A stretch of 64,000 bases of DNA from assembly GCA_910579125.1 (NCBI GenBank), contig CAJTTH010000011.1:1-64000 (forward strand), in the 5' to 3' direction. Numbering within the stretch: position 1 is the stretch's first letter; each line of letters opens with the position of its first letter. Below are positions 42,108 through 51,340 of this stretch, one piece after another. This DNA comes from an uncultured Oscillospiraceae bacterium. GTDB lineage: Bacteria > Bacillota > Clostridia > Oscillospirales > Ruminococcaceae. Position numbers and translations under genes: made by a program. A model generated the notes under the pieces. That model did not search any database. It saw nothing but the letters and a program-made list of their open reading frames with translations, and had not been told where the DNA came from.

Positions 42108-44195
42108 ATGAAAAGAGACGTTTCTCTTGAAATGACACGTAATATTGGTATCATGGCTCATATCGACGCGGGTAAGACCACCACCACCGAGCGTATCCTG
42201 TTTTATACGGGCGTCAACTACAAAATGGGTGAGACGCACGAGGGTGCTTCCACGATGGACTGGATGGATCAGGAAAAGGAGAGAGGTATCACAATTACCT
42301 CTGCCGCTACCACCGCGTTCTGGAAAGAACACCGTATCAATATTATTGATACTCCGGGACACGTTGACTTCACGGTTGAGGTTCAGCGTTCTCTGAGAGT
42401 GCTTGACGGCTCTGTTACCGTATTTTGCGCAAAGGGCGGCGTTGAACCGCAGTCCGAAACAGTTTGGCGTCAGGCGGACAATTATCACGTTCCCAGAATG
42501 GCTTATGTAAATAAGATGGACATTATGGGCGCGAACTTTTATAACGTAGTGGATATGATGCACGACAGACTGAAGTGCAACGCTGTTCCGATCCAGCTCC
42601 CTATCGGCGCTGAGCAGGACTTCAAGGGCATCATCGACCTTATCGAGATGAATGCCGATATCTACTATGACGACCTCGGCAAGGATATGCGCGTCGAGGA
42701 AATTCCCGAGGATATGAAGGATAAGGCGGAAGAGTACAGAGCAAATCTGCTTGAAAAGGTTGCTGAGCTCGACGACGACCTTATGGAGCGTTACCTCGAG
42801 AACGAGGGCGCGGACTTCACCCCCGAGGAGATTAAAAAAGCTATCCGCAAGGGCACGATTGACAACAAGTTCGTTCCTGTTTGCTGCGGAACATCTTACA
42901 GAAACAAGGGCGTTCAGAAGCTGCTTGACGCTATTGTTGACTTTATGCCGTCGCCGCTCGATATCCCGTCCATTAAGGGTACAAATCCCGACACAGGCGA
43001 GGAGGAGGAGCGTCACGCGGGCGATAAAGAGCCGTTCTCCGCGCTCGCGTTCAAGATCGCTACCGACCCGTTCGTTGGTAAGCTCTGTTTCTTCAGAGTT
43101 TACTCGGGCGTTGTTGAGGCGGGTACGACCGTTCTCAACTCCACCAAGGACAAGAACGAGCGTATGGGTCGTATTTTGCAGATGCACTCCAACCACAGAC
43201 AGGACATTGAGGCTTGTCCGTGCGGAGATATCGCGGCGGTCGTAGGTACTAAGTACACCACGACTGGCGATACGTTCTGCGATCCCCAGCACCCGATCAT
43301 TCTTGAATCCATGGACTTCCCCGAGCCTGTTATTGATCTGGCTATCGAGCCCAAGACCAAGGCTGGTCAGGAGAAAATGGCTATCGGTCTCGCAAAGCTC
43401 GCTGAGGAAGACCCGACGTTCAAGACCTGGACGAACACAGAGACGGGTCAGACAATTATCGCGGGTATGGGTGAGCTGCATCTTGAGATCATCGTCGACA
43501 GACTTCTGCGCGAATTCAAGGTTGAGGCTAACGTCGGCGCTCCCCAGGTTGCCTATAAGGAGACCATTACGGGCGACGCAGATGTTGATATGAAGTACAA
43601 GCGTCAGTCGGGCGGTTCGGGTCAGTACGGTCACGTTAAGATACGCGTTACACCGAACGAAAGCGGCAAGGGCTACGAGTTCAGCAATGACGTTGTCGGC
43701 GGCTCTATCCCGAAGGAGTTCATACCCGCTGTCGACGCGGGTATCCAGGGTGCGCTCAACGCGGGCGTTCTCGCGGGCTACCCCGTTGTAGACCTTAAGG
43801 TTTCGCTGTACGACGGTTCTTACCACGAGGTCGACTCGTCCGAAATGGCGTTTAAGATCGCGGGTTCAATGGCTATCAAGGAAGCGCTCAGACAGGCGCA
43901 CTCGATCATTCTTGAGCCGATTATGAAGGTTGTTGTCGTTTCTCCGTCCGATTATACCGGTACGGTCATCGGTGATTTGACTTCACGGCGCGGACAGATA
44001 CAGGGTCAGGAATCACGCAACGGCACGGAGCAGGTAACTGCGCTTGTTCCGCTGTCCGAGATGTTCGGCTACTCCAACGATCTTCGTTCCAAGACACAGG
44101 GACGCGGTCAGTACGTTATGGAGCCGCACAGCTATATCGAGGTTCCGAAGAACATTGCCGAGGGCATTATGTCCAAACGCAAGCAGAACGATTGA
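42108..44195 (+). CDS. fusA: Elongation factor G
   Basis: A 695-residue translocase GTPase. The start is the ATG at 42108 (MKRDVSLEMTRNIGI) with GGAGG upstream. All G motifs are canonical: AHIDAGKTTTTERIL, DTPGHVDF and NKMD. Domains II-V follow, including the RQSGGSGQYGHVKI segment and the C-terminal YVMEPHSYIEVP. This is the housekeeping EF-G, in contrast to the eroded paralogue at 60.6 kb. Confidence 0.98.
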   Translation: MKRDVSLEMTRNIGIMAHIDAGKTTTTERILFYTGVNYKMGETHEGASTMDWMDQEKERGITITSAATTAFWKEHRINIIDTPGHVDFTVEVQRSLRVLDGSVTVFCAKGGVEPQSETVWRQADNYHVPRMAYVNKMDIMGANFYNVVDMMHDRLKCNAVPIQLPIGAEQDFKGIIDLIEMNADIYYDDLGKDMRVEEIPEDMKDKAEEYRANLLEKVAELDDDLMERYLENEGADFTPEEIKKAIRKGTIDNKFVPVCCGTSYRNKGVQKLLDAIVDFMPSPLDIPSIKGTNPDTGEEEERHAGDKEPFSALAFKIATDPFVGKLCFFRVYSGVVEAGTTVLNSTKDKNERMGRILQMHSNHRQDIEACPCGDIAAVVGTKYTTTGDTFCDPQHPIILESMDFPEPVIDLAIEPKTKAGQEKMAIGLAKLAEEDPTFKTWTNTETGQTIIAGMGELHLEIIVDRLLREFKVEANVGAPQVAYKETITGDADVDMKYKRQSGGSGQYGHVKIRVTPNESGKGYEFSNDVVGGSIPKEFIPAVDAGIQGALNAGVLAGYPVVDLKVSLYDGSYHEVDSSEMAFKIAGSMAIKEALRQAHSIILEPIMKVVVVSPSDYTGTVIGDLTSRRGQIQGQESRNGTEQVTALVPLSEMFGYSNDLRSKTQGRGQYVMEPHSYIEVPKNIAEGIMSKRKQND

Positions 44196-44230
44196 CTTTC
44201 ATGGTCGTTATAAATATTTACCGAAAGTAC

Positions 44231-44259
44231 TTGATTTTTTTACGTATTTATGGTAAAAT
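44231..44259 (+). promoter_or_regulatory. Promoter of tuf
   Basis: TTGATT (44231-44236), a 17-nt spacer and TAAAAT (44254-44259). A 10-bp, one-mismatch hairpin, AATTGGGGCG-CTT-CGCCCAAATT (44278-44300), follows in the leader just before the GGAGG site. Confidence 0.75.
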
Positions 44260-44323
44260 ATTACTGTAAACATTTGAAATTGGGGCGCTTCGCCCAAATT
44301 GCCTACTAAAGGAGGAAATACCA

Positions 44324-45562
44324 ATGGCTAAGGAAAAATATAATTCCAGCAAACCCCATGTTAACATCGGTACCATCGGTCACGTTGACCATGGTAAGAC
44401 CACATTGACCGCAGCTATCACCAAGTGGCTCGCACTCAAGGGTCAGGCTAAGTTCGAGGCTTATGATATGATCGATAAGGCTCCCGAAGAGAGAGAGCGC
44501 GGTATCACTATCAATACCGCACACGTTGAGTATGAGACCGACGCTCGTCACTATGCTCACGTTGACTGCCCCGGTCACGCGGACTATATCAAGAACATGA
44601 TCACCGGTGCGGCTCAGATGGACGGCGCGATCCTCGTCGTTGCCGGAACTGACGGTGCAATGGCGCAGACCAAGGAGCATATTCTTCTTGCACGCCAGGT
44701 AGGTGTTCCCACAATGGTTGTTTTCATCAACAAGTGCGACGACGTTGACGGCGTTGAGTTTGATACGGCGACCGGCGAATACAAGGACAACGACGGTATG
44801 CTTGAGCTTGTTGAAATGGACATCACCGAAATTCTTGAGAAGAACGGCTTTACCGATGTTCCCGTTGTATGCGGCTCTGCTTTCAAGGCGCTTGACAGCG
44901 ACAGCAAGGATCCTAACGATCCCATTTACGCTTGCATCAAGAAGCTTATGGACGCTGTTGACGAGCACATTCCCGCTCCTGAGAGAGATGAGGATAAGCC
45001 TTTCCTTATGCCTGTTGAGGACACTATGACCATTTCCGGTCGTGGTACTGTTGCTACAGGTCGTGTAGAGCGCGGCGTTGCTAAGGTTGGCGATACCGTT
45101 GAGATCGCGGGTCTGGTTGACGAGCCCAAGAGCACTGTTATCACAGGTCTTGAGATGTTCCATAAGACCCTTGACGAGGCTGTTGCGGGCTACAACATCG
45201 GTGCTCTGCTCCGTGGCGTTACCCGTGATGAGATTGAGCGCGGACAGGTTCTCTGCAAGCCCGGTTCTATCCACCCGCACACCAAGTTCAGCGGTCAGGT
45301 TTACGTTCTTAAGAAGGAAGAGGGCGGTCGTCACACTCCGTTCGTTTCCAACTACCGTCCGCAGTTCTTCTTCAGAACTACAGACGTTACGGGCGTTATT
45401 ACACTGCCCGGCGGTCCCGACGCTATGTGTATGCCCGGCGATAACGTTGTAATGGACGTTGAGCTGATCACTCCTATCGCGATCGAAGAGGGTCTCCGCT
45501 TCGCTATCCGTGAGGGCGGTCACACCGTTGGATCCGGCGTTGTTACCAAGATCAACGACTAA
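44324..45562 (+). CDS. tuf: Elongation factor Tu
   Basis: A 412-residue EF-Tu carrying aminoacyl-tRNA to the ribosome. GHVDHGKTT is at 19-27, followed by the effector segment RGITINTAHVEYE, DCPGHADY and NKCD. C-terminal barrels end FAIREGGHTVGSGVVTKI. Slightly longer than E. coli EF-Tu because of a loop in domain 1 near residues 150-160. Strong AAAGGAGG ribosome site and its own promoter. Confidence 0.98.
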   Translation: MAKEKYNSSKPHVNIGTIGHVDHGKTTLTAAITKWLALKGQAKFEAYDMIDKAPEERERGITINTAHVEYETDARHYAHVDCPGHADYIKNMITGAAQMDGAILVVAGTDGAMAQTKEHILLARQVGVPTMVVFINKCDDVDGVEFDTATGEYKDNDGMLELVEMDITEILEKNGFTDVPVVCGSAFKALDSDSKDPNDPIYACIKKLMDAVDEHIPAPERDEDKPFLMPVEDTMTISGRGTVATGRVERGVAKVGDTVEIAGLVDEPKSTVITGLEMFHKTLDEAVAGYNIGALLRGVTRDEIERGQVLCKPGSIHPHTKFSGQVYVLKKEEGGRHTPFVSNYRPQFFFRTTDVTGVITLPGGPDAMCMPGDNVVMDVELITPIAIEEGLRFAIREGGHTVGSGVVTKIND

Positions 45563-45577
45563 TTAACCGAATAAAGC

Positions 45578-45612
45578 TTGCCGCTGTTCGTATGAGCAGC
45601 GGCAATTTTTTA
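45578..45612 (+). terminator. Terminator of tuf
   Basis: Perfect 9-bp stem TTGCCGCTG / CAGCGGCAA (45578-45586 and 45597-45605) followed by six T. Confidence 0.88.
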
Positions 45613-46869
45613 TTTAATTAGGTAGGCCTTTGCGCCGTGAGGATTGAGTTTGACGGCAAGCGTGTCGTTAAGACTTTCAGTGCCGCCCGACCATAACTCC
45701 AAAGCGGTTTTCGGCTCAAATACCTCCAAATCGGCGAGCAGAATTTCAATCGTTCCGACGGTCTCCCCTGCGTTAAATACGGCTATGTACTGCCCGCCGT
45801 CGGCGCAGTGAGCCGTCCAGAGAACATACTCGTTTCCGTTGACGGTGCGCCGCCATACCTGATGCGAGTGCCGTGCATTCTTGTGCATTGCGAGAACGCT
45901 CTCATTGGTGAGCAGCTTCATCGTAAACTCGTCGAAGCCCGTCATTTCGCCGCCTATCATCAGTGGCGAACGGATAATGCTCCAGAGCGTCAACATGGTG
46001 AGCTGTTCGTCGTTAGTGAATTTCGTGCGGTTCGACTTGTCGTAGTCCTGAAGTATCGGTCCTATCGGCAGCATATCCGCGTCGGGGAAATGCCCCGCGC
46101 CTGCGTGCACCGACCACTTTTCAGCGCGCTCGAACATCGCATAAAGCAGCTCCCACTTATCCCAGAAATCGTCCGTAATGCGCCACATATTCGCGGTCTG
46201 CTTGTACAGCTCTGCTTTTTCGAGCAGCGCGGGTCCGGGCGACAGGCTCAGCACCATGTCACGACCGCAGCCGCGCAGCGATCTGCTCAGCATCACAAGC
46301 TCGGCTTCCTCGTGAGGAAGCTCGCGGCAGATATCGTCGACCTTGATAAAGTCAACTCCCCAAGATGCGTACAGCTCGAACAGACTGTCGTAATACTCAC
46401 GCGCACCGTCCTTTGTCGGGTCGACGCCGTACATATCGGTGTTCCACGCGCATATACTTGCGGTTTTGGCGATCTCGCGGGCATTTTTTTCCGTACCCTT
46501 TATCTTGCAGTTGCGGTGAACTGCCTGACGCGGTATTCCGCGCATTATGTGTATGCCGAATTTCAAGCCGAGTGAATGGACATACTCCGCGAGCGGCGCA
46601 AAGCCCTTTCCGTTCGCGGCGGACGGAAATCTGTTCTCGGCAGGCAACAAGCGCCCGAATTCGTCCATGCACAGATCGGCAAACGGACGGTACTCATGCG
46701 ACTTGGCATTAGGCTCAGACCACTGGATATCCACGACGATATACTCCCAGCCGAATTGCTTCAGGTGTGCTGCCATAAACTCGGCGTTCCGACGGACGAT
46801 TTCCTCGGTGACGGACGCGCCGTAGCAGTCCCAGCTGTTCCACCCCATAGGCGGCGTTTTTGCGACCAT
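45610..46869 (-). CDS. Glycoside hydrolase family 27 alpha-galactosidase-like enzyme
   Basis: A 419-residue TIM-barrel glycosidase. It opens with TPPMGWNSWDCYGASVTE, the GH27 signature, and continues with WEYIVVDIQW. DFIKVDDICRE holds the probable nucleophile Asp178, and WRITDDFWDKW the acid/base near Asp233. GH27 members cleave alpha-galactosides such as raffinose-type sugars. No signal peptide: a cytosolic enzyme acting on imported sugar. GGGAGG precedes the ATG. It may be the last gene of the ychF-racemase-NERD cluster, 33 bp after a 55-residue gene. Confidence 0.87.
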   Translation of the reverse strand: MVAKTPPMGWNSWDCYGASVTEEIVRRNAEFMAAHLKQFGWEYIVVDIQWSEPNAKSHEYRPFADLCMDEFGRLLPAENRFPSAANGKGFAPLAEYVHSLGLKFGIHIMRGIPRQAVHRNCKIKGTEKNAREIAKTASICAWNTDMYGVDPTKDGAREYYDSLFELYASWGVDFIKVDDICRELPHEEAELVMLSRSLRGCGRDMVLSLSPGPALLEKAELYKQTANMWRITDDFWDKWELLYAMFERAEKWSVHAGAGHFPDADMLPIGPILQDYDKSNRTKFTNDEQLTMLTLWSIIRSPLMIGGEMTGFDEFTMKLLTNESVLAMHKNARHSHQVWRRTVNGNEYVLWTAHCADGGQYIAVFNAGETVGTIEILLADLEVFEPKTALELWSGGTESLNDTLAVKLNPHGAKAYLIK

Positions 46870-46902
46870 TTTCTACCTCCCGTAGTTTACATTATTTAAG
46901 TG

Positions 46903-47070
46903 TCATGCGGACAATACGCGGTTTATTTCGGCGAACGCGTTCAGCTCCACCAAGCTGCCGAAAAACACTGCTCTGCCGTTTTCGTCTGTAAGAAATACAG
47001 GCTCGTGTTCGCTATCCCACAACAGGAAAAAGTCCTTGCGGCGAACCGTTATTTTTATGATGTAGTCCAT
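46903..47070 (-). CDS. 55-residue hypothetical protein downstream of NERD gene
   Basis: An ATG at 47070, three bases after the NERD gene's stop, opens a 56-codon frame ending at 46903. The peptide (MDYIIKITVRRKDFFLLWD at the start) reads like a small beta-rich domain, with DENGRAVFFGSLVELNAF following. No independent ribosome site is obvious, so translation would be coupled. It is short and unrecognised, but codon use and tight spacing fit a real gene. Confidence 0.5.
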   Translation of the reverse strand: MDYIIKITVRRKDFFLLWDSEHEPVFLTDENGRAVFFGSLVELNAFAEINRVLSA

Positions 47071-47073
47071 ATC

Positions 47074-47814
47074 CTAGATATTCGCCCTTGCCTCGTTGAG
47101 TATGCGCGCGTATTTCTCCATTTGAACGCGCGAGACCACAGTGTCGCGGTCGTAGCTCTCCAGAAAATGCAGCAGCTCCTTGCTGCCGAGACACACATAA
47201 TCGTTTTCGCGGAGGTTGAGCTTGAGTTTTGCGTTACTGCTTGAAAAATACAGCACAGTGTCTATCCACACGTCCTCGCCCGCCGCGTTGAGAATGCTCT
47301 TGACGATATCGCGTTGGCGGCGCATCTGCTTTATCGGATTGTCCATTTGCTGCGAGGTGTTTTTGCCGCCGCGGTAGTATTTGCGCTGCTCCCACTTGTC
47401 GGCTTTCCAGCTCCCCTGAATGGTTCCCGAGTGGTTTTTCACCTCGACTATGATAAGCCCCTTATGACTGATGATGAGCATATCCAGCTCCGAGCGTCCG
47501 CGCTTGTACCGCACGGGAAGATTACAGAAAATTATGTTGTTGCCGCCGAGATGACGCACGGTCTTGTAAAGCAGCTTTTCGCCGCGTCTGCCGCTGTTCA
47601 GAACATTGTACCTCCGCGCGAGCAGCATATACCCGACGTTGCATAGAAAGATCAGTGCAATGGCAACGAGCGCGATTATCTTGTTCTCGTACATCTGCAG
47701 CAGCACGAATGCCGCCAGCAGCACAACGGGCATTACGCCGCAAATAACCTGCGAGATCAGCAGCCCGATTATTTTTTTATTGTTGGTGTTTTTGCACCGA
47801 ATAACTTTATTCAT
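47074..47814 (-). CDS. NERD-domain membrane protein
   Basis: A 246-residue protein with two N-terminal membrane segments (about residues 16-40 and 46-65). A NERD (nuclease-related) domain follows: RRGEKLLYKTVRHLGG, then RSELDMLIISHKGLIIVEVKNH. This includes the D...E.K pattern of the restriction-endonuclease-like fold, so nuclease activity facing the cytosol is possible. NERD proteins are poorly characterised. The start overlaps the racemase stop by 4 bp. Confidence 0.82.
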   Translation of the reverse strand: MNKVIRCKNTNNKKIIGLLISQVICGVMPVVLLAAFVLLQMYENKIIALVAIALIFLCNVGYMLLARRYNVLNSGRRGEKLLYKTVRHLGGNNIIFCNLPVRYKRGRSELDMLIISHKGLIIVEVKNHSGTIQGSWKADKWEQRKYYRGGKNTSQQMDNPIKQMRRQRDIVKSILNAAGEDVWIDTVLYFSSSNAKLKLNLRENDYVCLGSKELLHFLESYDRDTVVSRVQMEKYARILNEARANI

Positions 47815-48512
47815 TTGATCTCCTCGTCAATTGCGTATAAAGCCGCCCTTTCCGCGTGGATAAGCGCGGTATCGAATACGGGCAGCGGCGAACAGCTGCC
47901 GTTTATCAGCAGCCCAATCTCCGTGCAGCCGAGAATTACGGCTTCCGCGCCGCCGCGCTTTAAGCTGTCGATTATCCGCACGTATTCCTCCCGCGAGGAC
48001 GGCGAGATAACTCCGCGGCAAAGCTCCTCGTAAATAACACGGTTTACCGTTTCAATATCGTTATCGTTCGGGATAAGTACGCGTATTCCGTTGTCAGTCA
48101 AGCGTTCCTTATAGAAATCCTGTTTCATTGTGTATTGTGTTCCGAGGAGCGCGGCAGTACTGAAACCCGCGCCGATAAGCGCGTTTGCGGTCGCGTCGGC
48201 GATGTGCATTATCGGTATGTCTGTCATTTCTGATATTTCGGGAACGACCTTGTGCATGGTGTTGGTGCAGATAACTATAAAATCTGCGCCCGCTTTTTGC
48301 AGAGCAAGCGCCGCTGAGCCGAGAATTTCCGCACTTTTCGCCCAATCGCCGTTCGTCTGGCATTCCTCAATCTCCGCGAAATCCACGCTGTACATCAGTA
48401 TTTTTGTCGAATGTAAACCGCCGAGCCGCCGACTTACGGTCTCGTTGATAACTTTGTAATACGTGACGGTACTTTCCCAGCTCATACCGCCTATCAAGCC
48501 TATCGTCTTCAT
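47811..48512 (-). CDS. Aspartate/glutamate racemase family protein
   Basis: A 233-residue PLP-independent amino-acid racemase of the Asp/Glu/hydantoin racemase superfamily. The N-terminus MKTIGLIGGMSWESTVTYY is typical. The two catalytic Cys are Cys82 in ICTNTMHK and Cys196 in ILGCTEIGLL. It interconverts L- and D-aspartate (or glutamate) for cell wall or signalling; the exact substrate is not certain. It is coupled by 1-bp overlap to ychF and by 4 bp to the NERD gene. Confidence 0.88.
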   Translation of the reverse strand: MKTIGLIGGMSWESTVTYYKVINETVSRRLGGLHSTKILMYSVDFAEIEECQTNGDWAKSAEILGSAALALQKAGADFIVICTNTMHKVVPEISEMTDIPIMHIADATANALIGAGFSTAALLGTQYTMKQDFYKERLTDNGIRVLIPNDNDIETVNRVIYEELCRGVISPSSREEYVRIIDSLKRGGAEAVILGCTEIGLLINGSCSPLPVFDTALIHAERAALYAIDEEIK

Positions 48513-49606
48513 TACACGTTAAATTTGAACAGCGTAACGTCGCCGTCCTGCATCACATACTCCTTGCCCTCCTGACGGACAAGTCCTTTTTCCTTCGCCG
48601 CCGCCATAGAACCGCAGCTTATAAGATCGTCGAACGCGACTATCTCCGCGCGGATAAAGCCGCGCTCAAAGTCGGTGTGTATTTTTCCCGCCGCCTGCGG
48701 AGCCTTTGTGCCCTTGGTTATCGTCCATGCGCGAACCTCGGGAGTTCCCGCCGTAAGAAAAGAGATTAGCCCCAACAGCCGATAGCCTGTTTTGATGATA
48801 CGCGCCAGACCCGAGCTTTCAAGATGCATATCAGCAAGGAACAGCTCCTTGTCCTCGGCGGGCATATCGGAGATCTCCGCCTCGATCTGCGCGCAGATCG
48901 GGAGCACCTCGGCATTTTCCTCCTCGGCGACGGCGCACACCGCTTTGTACTCGGCGTTCGCGTTGAGGTCACCCGTGAAATCCGCTTCGGACAGATTGGC
49001 CGCGTAGATCACGGGCTTGTTTGAAAGCAGCGGAGTGTCGCGGAGCATAGCGCGCTCCTCGTCGGAGTAGTCGTAGCTGCGTGCGGACTTGCCGTTCTCG
49101 AGATGAGCCTTCAGCGCCTCGAAAAAGTCGACCTCCGCCTGTGCGGACTTGTCGCCCTTAAGCGCCTTTTTCGCGCGGTCGATACGGCGCTCGAGTATCT
49201 CCAGATCGGAAAAAATAAGCTCCAGATTTATCGTTTCGATATCGCGGGCAGCGCCTATCGAGCCGTCGACATGGATAATGTTGTCGTCGTTAAAGCAGCG
49301 AACAACGTGCACGATAGCATCCACCTCGCGTATATTTGAGAGAAACTTGTTGCCCAGACCCTCGCCCTTGGACGCGCCCTTTACCAGCCCCGCAATGTCA
49401 ACAAATTCCAGCGTCGCGGGAGTGAATTTCTCGGGGTGATACATTTCCGCCAGTTTGTCGAGACGCTCGTCCGGCACGGAAACTATTCCGATGTTCGGCT
49501 CTATCGTACAGAACGGGTAATTCGCGGACTCCGCGCCCGCGTTTGTAAGTGCGTTAAAAAGGGTGCTTTTGCCGACATTCGGCAGCCCCACCATTCCCAG
49601 TTTCAT
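48512..49606 (-). CDS. ychF: Redox-regulated ATPase/GTPase YchF (OLA1 type)
   Basis: A 364-residue Obg-family P-loop protein. I place the start at 49606 (MKLGMVGLPNVGKST), preceded by AAAGGAC; an in-frame ATG at 49651 lacks a ribosome site. G1 GLPNVGKS is at 7-14, the switch segment DIAGLVKGASKGEGLGN follows, and the C-terminal TGS domain contains EVRAWTITKGTKAPQAAGKIH. YchF prefers ATP and associates with the ribosome. It heads an overlapping cluster with the racemase and NERD genes. Confidence 0.95.
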   Translation of the reverse strand: MKLGMVGLPNVGKSTLFNALTNAGAESANYPFCTIEPNIGIVSVPDERLDKLAEMYHPEKFTPATLEFVDIAGLVKGASKGEGLGNKFLSNIREVDAIVHVVRCFNDDNIIHVDGSIGAARDIETINLELIFSDLEILERRIDRAKKALKGDKSAQAEVDFFEALKAHLENGKSARSYDYSDEERAMLRDTPLLSNKPVIYAANLSEADFTGDLNANAEYKAVCAVAEEENAEVLPICAQIEAEISDMPAEDKELFLADMHLESSGLARIIKTGYRLLGLISFLTAGTPEVRAWTITKGTKAPQAAGKIHTDFERGFIRAEIVAFDDLISCGSMAAAKEKGLVRQEGKEYVMQDGDVTLFKFNV

Positions 49607-49831
49607 AGTTTGTCCTTTCTTTATATCCGCAGAACTCTGCATTTTTTGCAATATATATTTATTATATCATACTTTGCACAAAATTTCAAGATGTGTTTAA
49701 TATTAAAGGTGTATCAAAAAAATTCACGCGGAAAAACAGAAACAACAAACCGGCTCCGCTAAAAACGAAGTCGGTTTGCTGCGTGATTTTTCAACAGGAA
49801 AATTTATTATGAAGTGTGCGGTTTTGCCTTA

Positions 49832-49866
49832 AACCGACCGGGCAGTTTTGCTGCCGCAAGCCGGTT
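49832..49866 (-). terminator. Structured 3' region after the substrate-binding protein gene
   Basis: Outer AACCG / CGGTT and inner GGCAG-CAAAA-CTGCC pairings form a two-part hairpin about 25 bp past the gene's stop. There is no T-run, so terminator function is uncertain. The remaining gap up to ychF (49607-49831) holds another imperfect hairpin (AAACCGGCT/AGTCGGTTT near 49749-49776) and no gene that I can see. Confidence 0.4.
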
Positions 49867-49888
49867 ATTATGGGGGGGAGGAATTATC

Positions 49889-51319
49889 TTACGAGTTCAG
49901 CTTTGCGTTTGCTGTATCAAGCTCCGCCTGAACCATAGCTCTGTACGATTCGCGGGTCTGTATCCAGCTTACGCCTGCGTTGTAGCCCTCTTTCATCGGG
50001 TTGTTTATGCAGTCGGCAATAGTCGGAGTGACCGCGTTATACATTTCGATAACGGGATGCTCTGTTGTCATTTTGTTGACCTTTTCAAGCATATCCCACT
50101 GCTCCTGTGTCCAGCCGTATTCGTCGAATGCCTGACGCTTGCCTATCTCCTTGGCGATCTCGCTGTCGCGCGAAGCCATTGCGCAGTTCAGATAACCCGC
50201 AACGCCCTCGGGATTTTTCGCGCCCTTTATCAGCGAAAAGCCGTTAATTCTCGCGGGCAGATAATACGCGTCCGCCTCGGGGCATTTGGGCATGGGAACG
50301 AACATAACGTCCTCCATATTACCGAAATTCTGAATAATGTTGTTGTATGGATAAAGCGCGTAAACGCCCACGGGATAGAACAGCGTTTTTCCATCGCGGA
50401 TATTGGTCGGGTGAACTTCCCAGCCGTATTCGCTCTTCGGGAACGGCAGATCGTTTTCTTTCATCTTAAGCATATAACTCTGTACGCTCTCAATCATGGG
50501 ATGGTCGAGATTGTGAACAATCTTTCCGTTATCCATACCGATATAAGGCTTGCCCGTTGTGAGCGATATAGCGCCCTCAAACCACCAGCCGTCGGTAGCG
50601 AATTTGCTTTGACTGCGGTCGCAGAACTGCGTCATCATATTCCAAAGCGCGTCCCAATCCCACTTGCCCTGCTCCAGCAGTTCAACGGGATCGTCAAGAC
50701 CGTTGTCGATAATGGTCTTCTTGTTGTAGAACATTACGCAGTCGCTCTCAACGTCTATAGCGCCGACATAGTGCTTTCCGTTTGCGGAAAACTGCTCGTT
50801 TACGGTGCTCATAGGCTTCCAGAGATCGCTGTTAAAGTCTATATACGGGTCGAGCGGCTGGAAATATCCGCTGAGAACACCCTTCGGGAAAACGTCCATA
50901 TCGCCCGCGCTGAACATATCGGGAGATTCGTCGGAAGCAACCATGGTGGAGAGCTTGGTATAGCGTTCCTCAAAAGAGGTGTGCACCAGCTCTATACGTC
51001 CGCCGTACTGCGTCTGGAACATCTCAAGCGCGACGGAGATCGGCTGACCCTCGGCGGGGTTCAGATCCCATTCACTGAGGAACTTGACTGTGGGATTTGC
51101 GAGCTTCTCCGCGCCGATATCTATTTTAGCTACCTCTGACGCGTCCGATTCGTTCATGGTCGCGGTGGAGCTTGAAGTGGAAGCCTGGGGCGGAGTGTTT
51201 GTGTCTGAGGGTGTTCCGCCGCCCGTTGAAACGGAACCGTTCTCCTCGTCGCACGCGGTGACTGTCAGCATACAGCCGAGAGCCAGCGCGGCAGCCATAA
51301 TACTTTTCATTTTTTTCAT
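49889..51319 (-). CDS. ABC transporter substrate-binding lipoprotein (family 1, orphan)
   Basis: A 476-residue extracellular solute-binding protein. Its lipoprotein signal (MKKMKSIMAAALALGCMLTV) ends in the lipobox LTVTAC with Cys23, followed by a Ser/Thr/Pro-rich tether to about residue 55. The remaining region has the two-lobe family-1 pattern (FQTQYGGRIELVHTSFEER; later ANMA-like helices). It should bind a sugar or oligosaccharide outside the membrane. No permease or ATPase gene is adjacent, so it may share an exporterless or distant transporter. GGAGG precedes the ATG; it lies 21 bp after the secreted-protein gene, likely one transcript. Confidence 0.88.
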   Translation of the reverse strand: MKKMKSIMAAALALGCMLTVTACDEENGSVSTGGGTPSDTNTPPQASTSSSTATMNESDASEVAKIDIGAEKLANPTVKFLSEWDLNPAEGQPISVALEMFQTQYGGRIELVHTSFEERYTKLSTMVASDESPDMFSAGDMDVFPKGVLSGYFQPLDPYIDFNSDLWKPMSTVNEQFSANGKHYVGAIDVESDCVMFYNKKTIIDNGLDDPVELLEQGKWDWDALWNMMTQFCDRSQSKFATDGWWFEGAISLTTGKPYIGMDNGKIVHNLDHPMIESVQSYMLKMKENDLPFPKSEYGWEVHPTNIRDGKTLFYPVGVYALYPYNNIIQNFGNMEDVMFVPMPKCPEADAYYLPARINGFSLIKGAKNPEGVAGYLNCAMASRDSEIAKEIGKRQAFDEYGWTQEQWDMLEKVNKMTTEHPVIEMYNAVTPTIADCINNPMKEGYNAGVSWIQTRESYRAMVQAELDTANAKLNS

Positions 51320-51340
51320 GATTAGCCTCCTTTCGAGGAT

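Noticed and set aside
42075..43826. A 583-codon antisense frame over fusA
   Set aside because: Shadow of EF-G; no ribosome site or domain.
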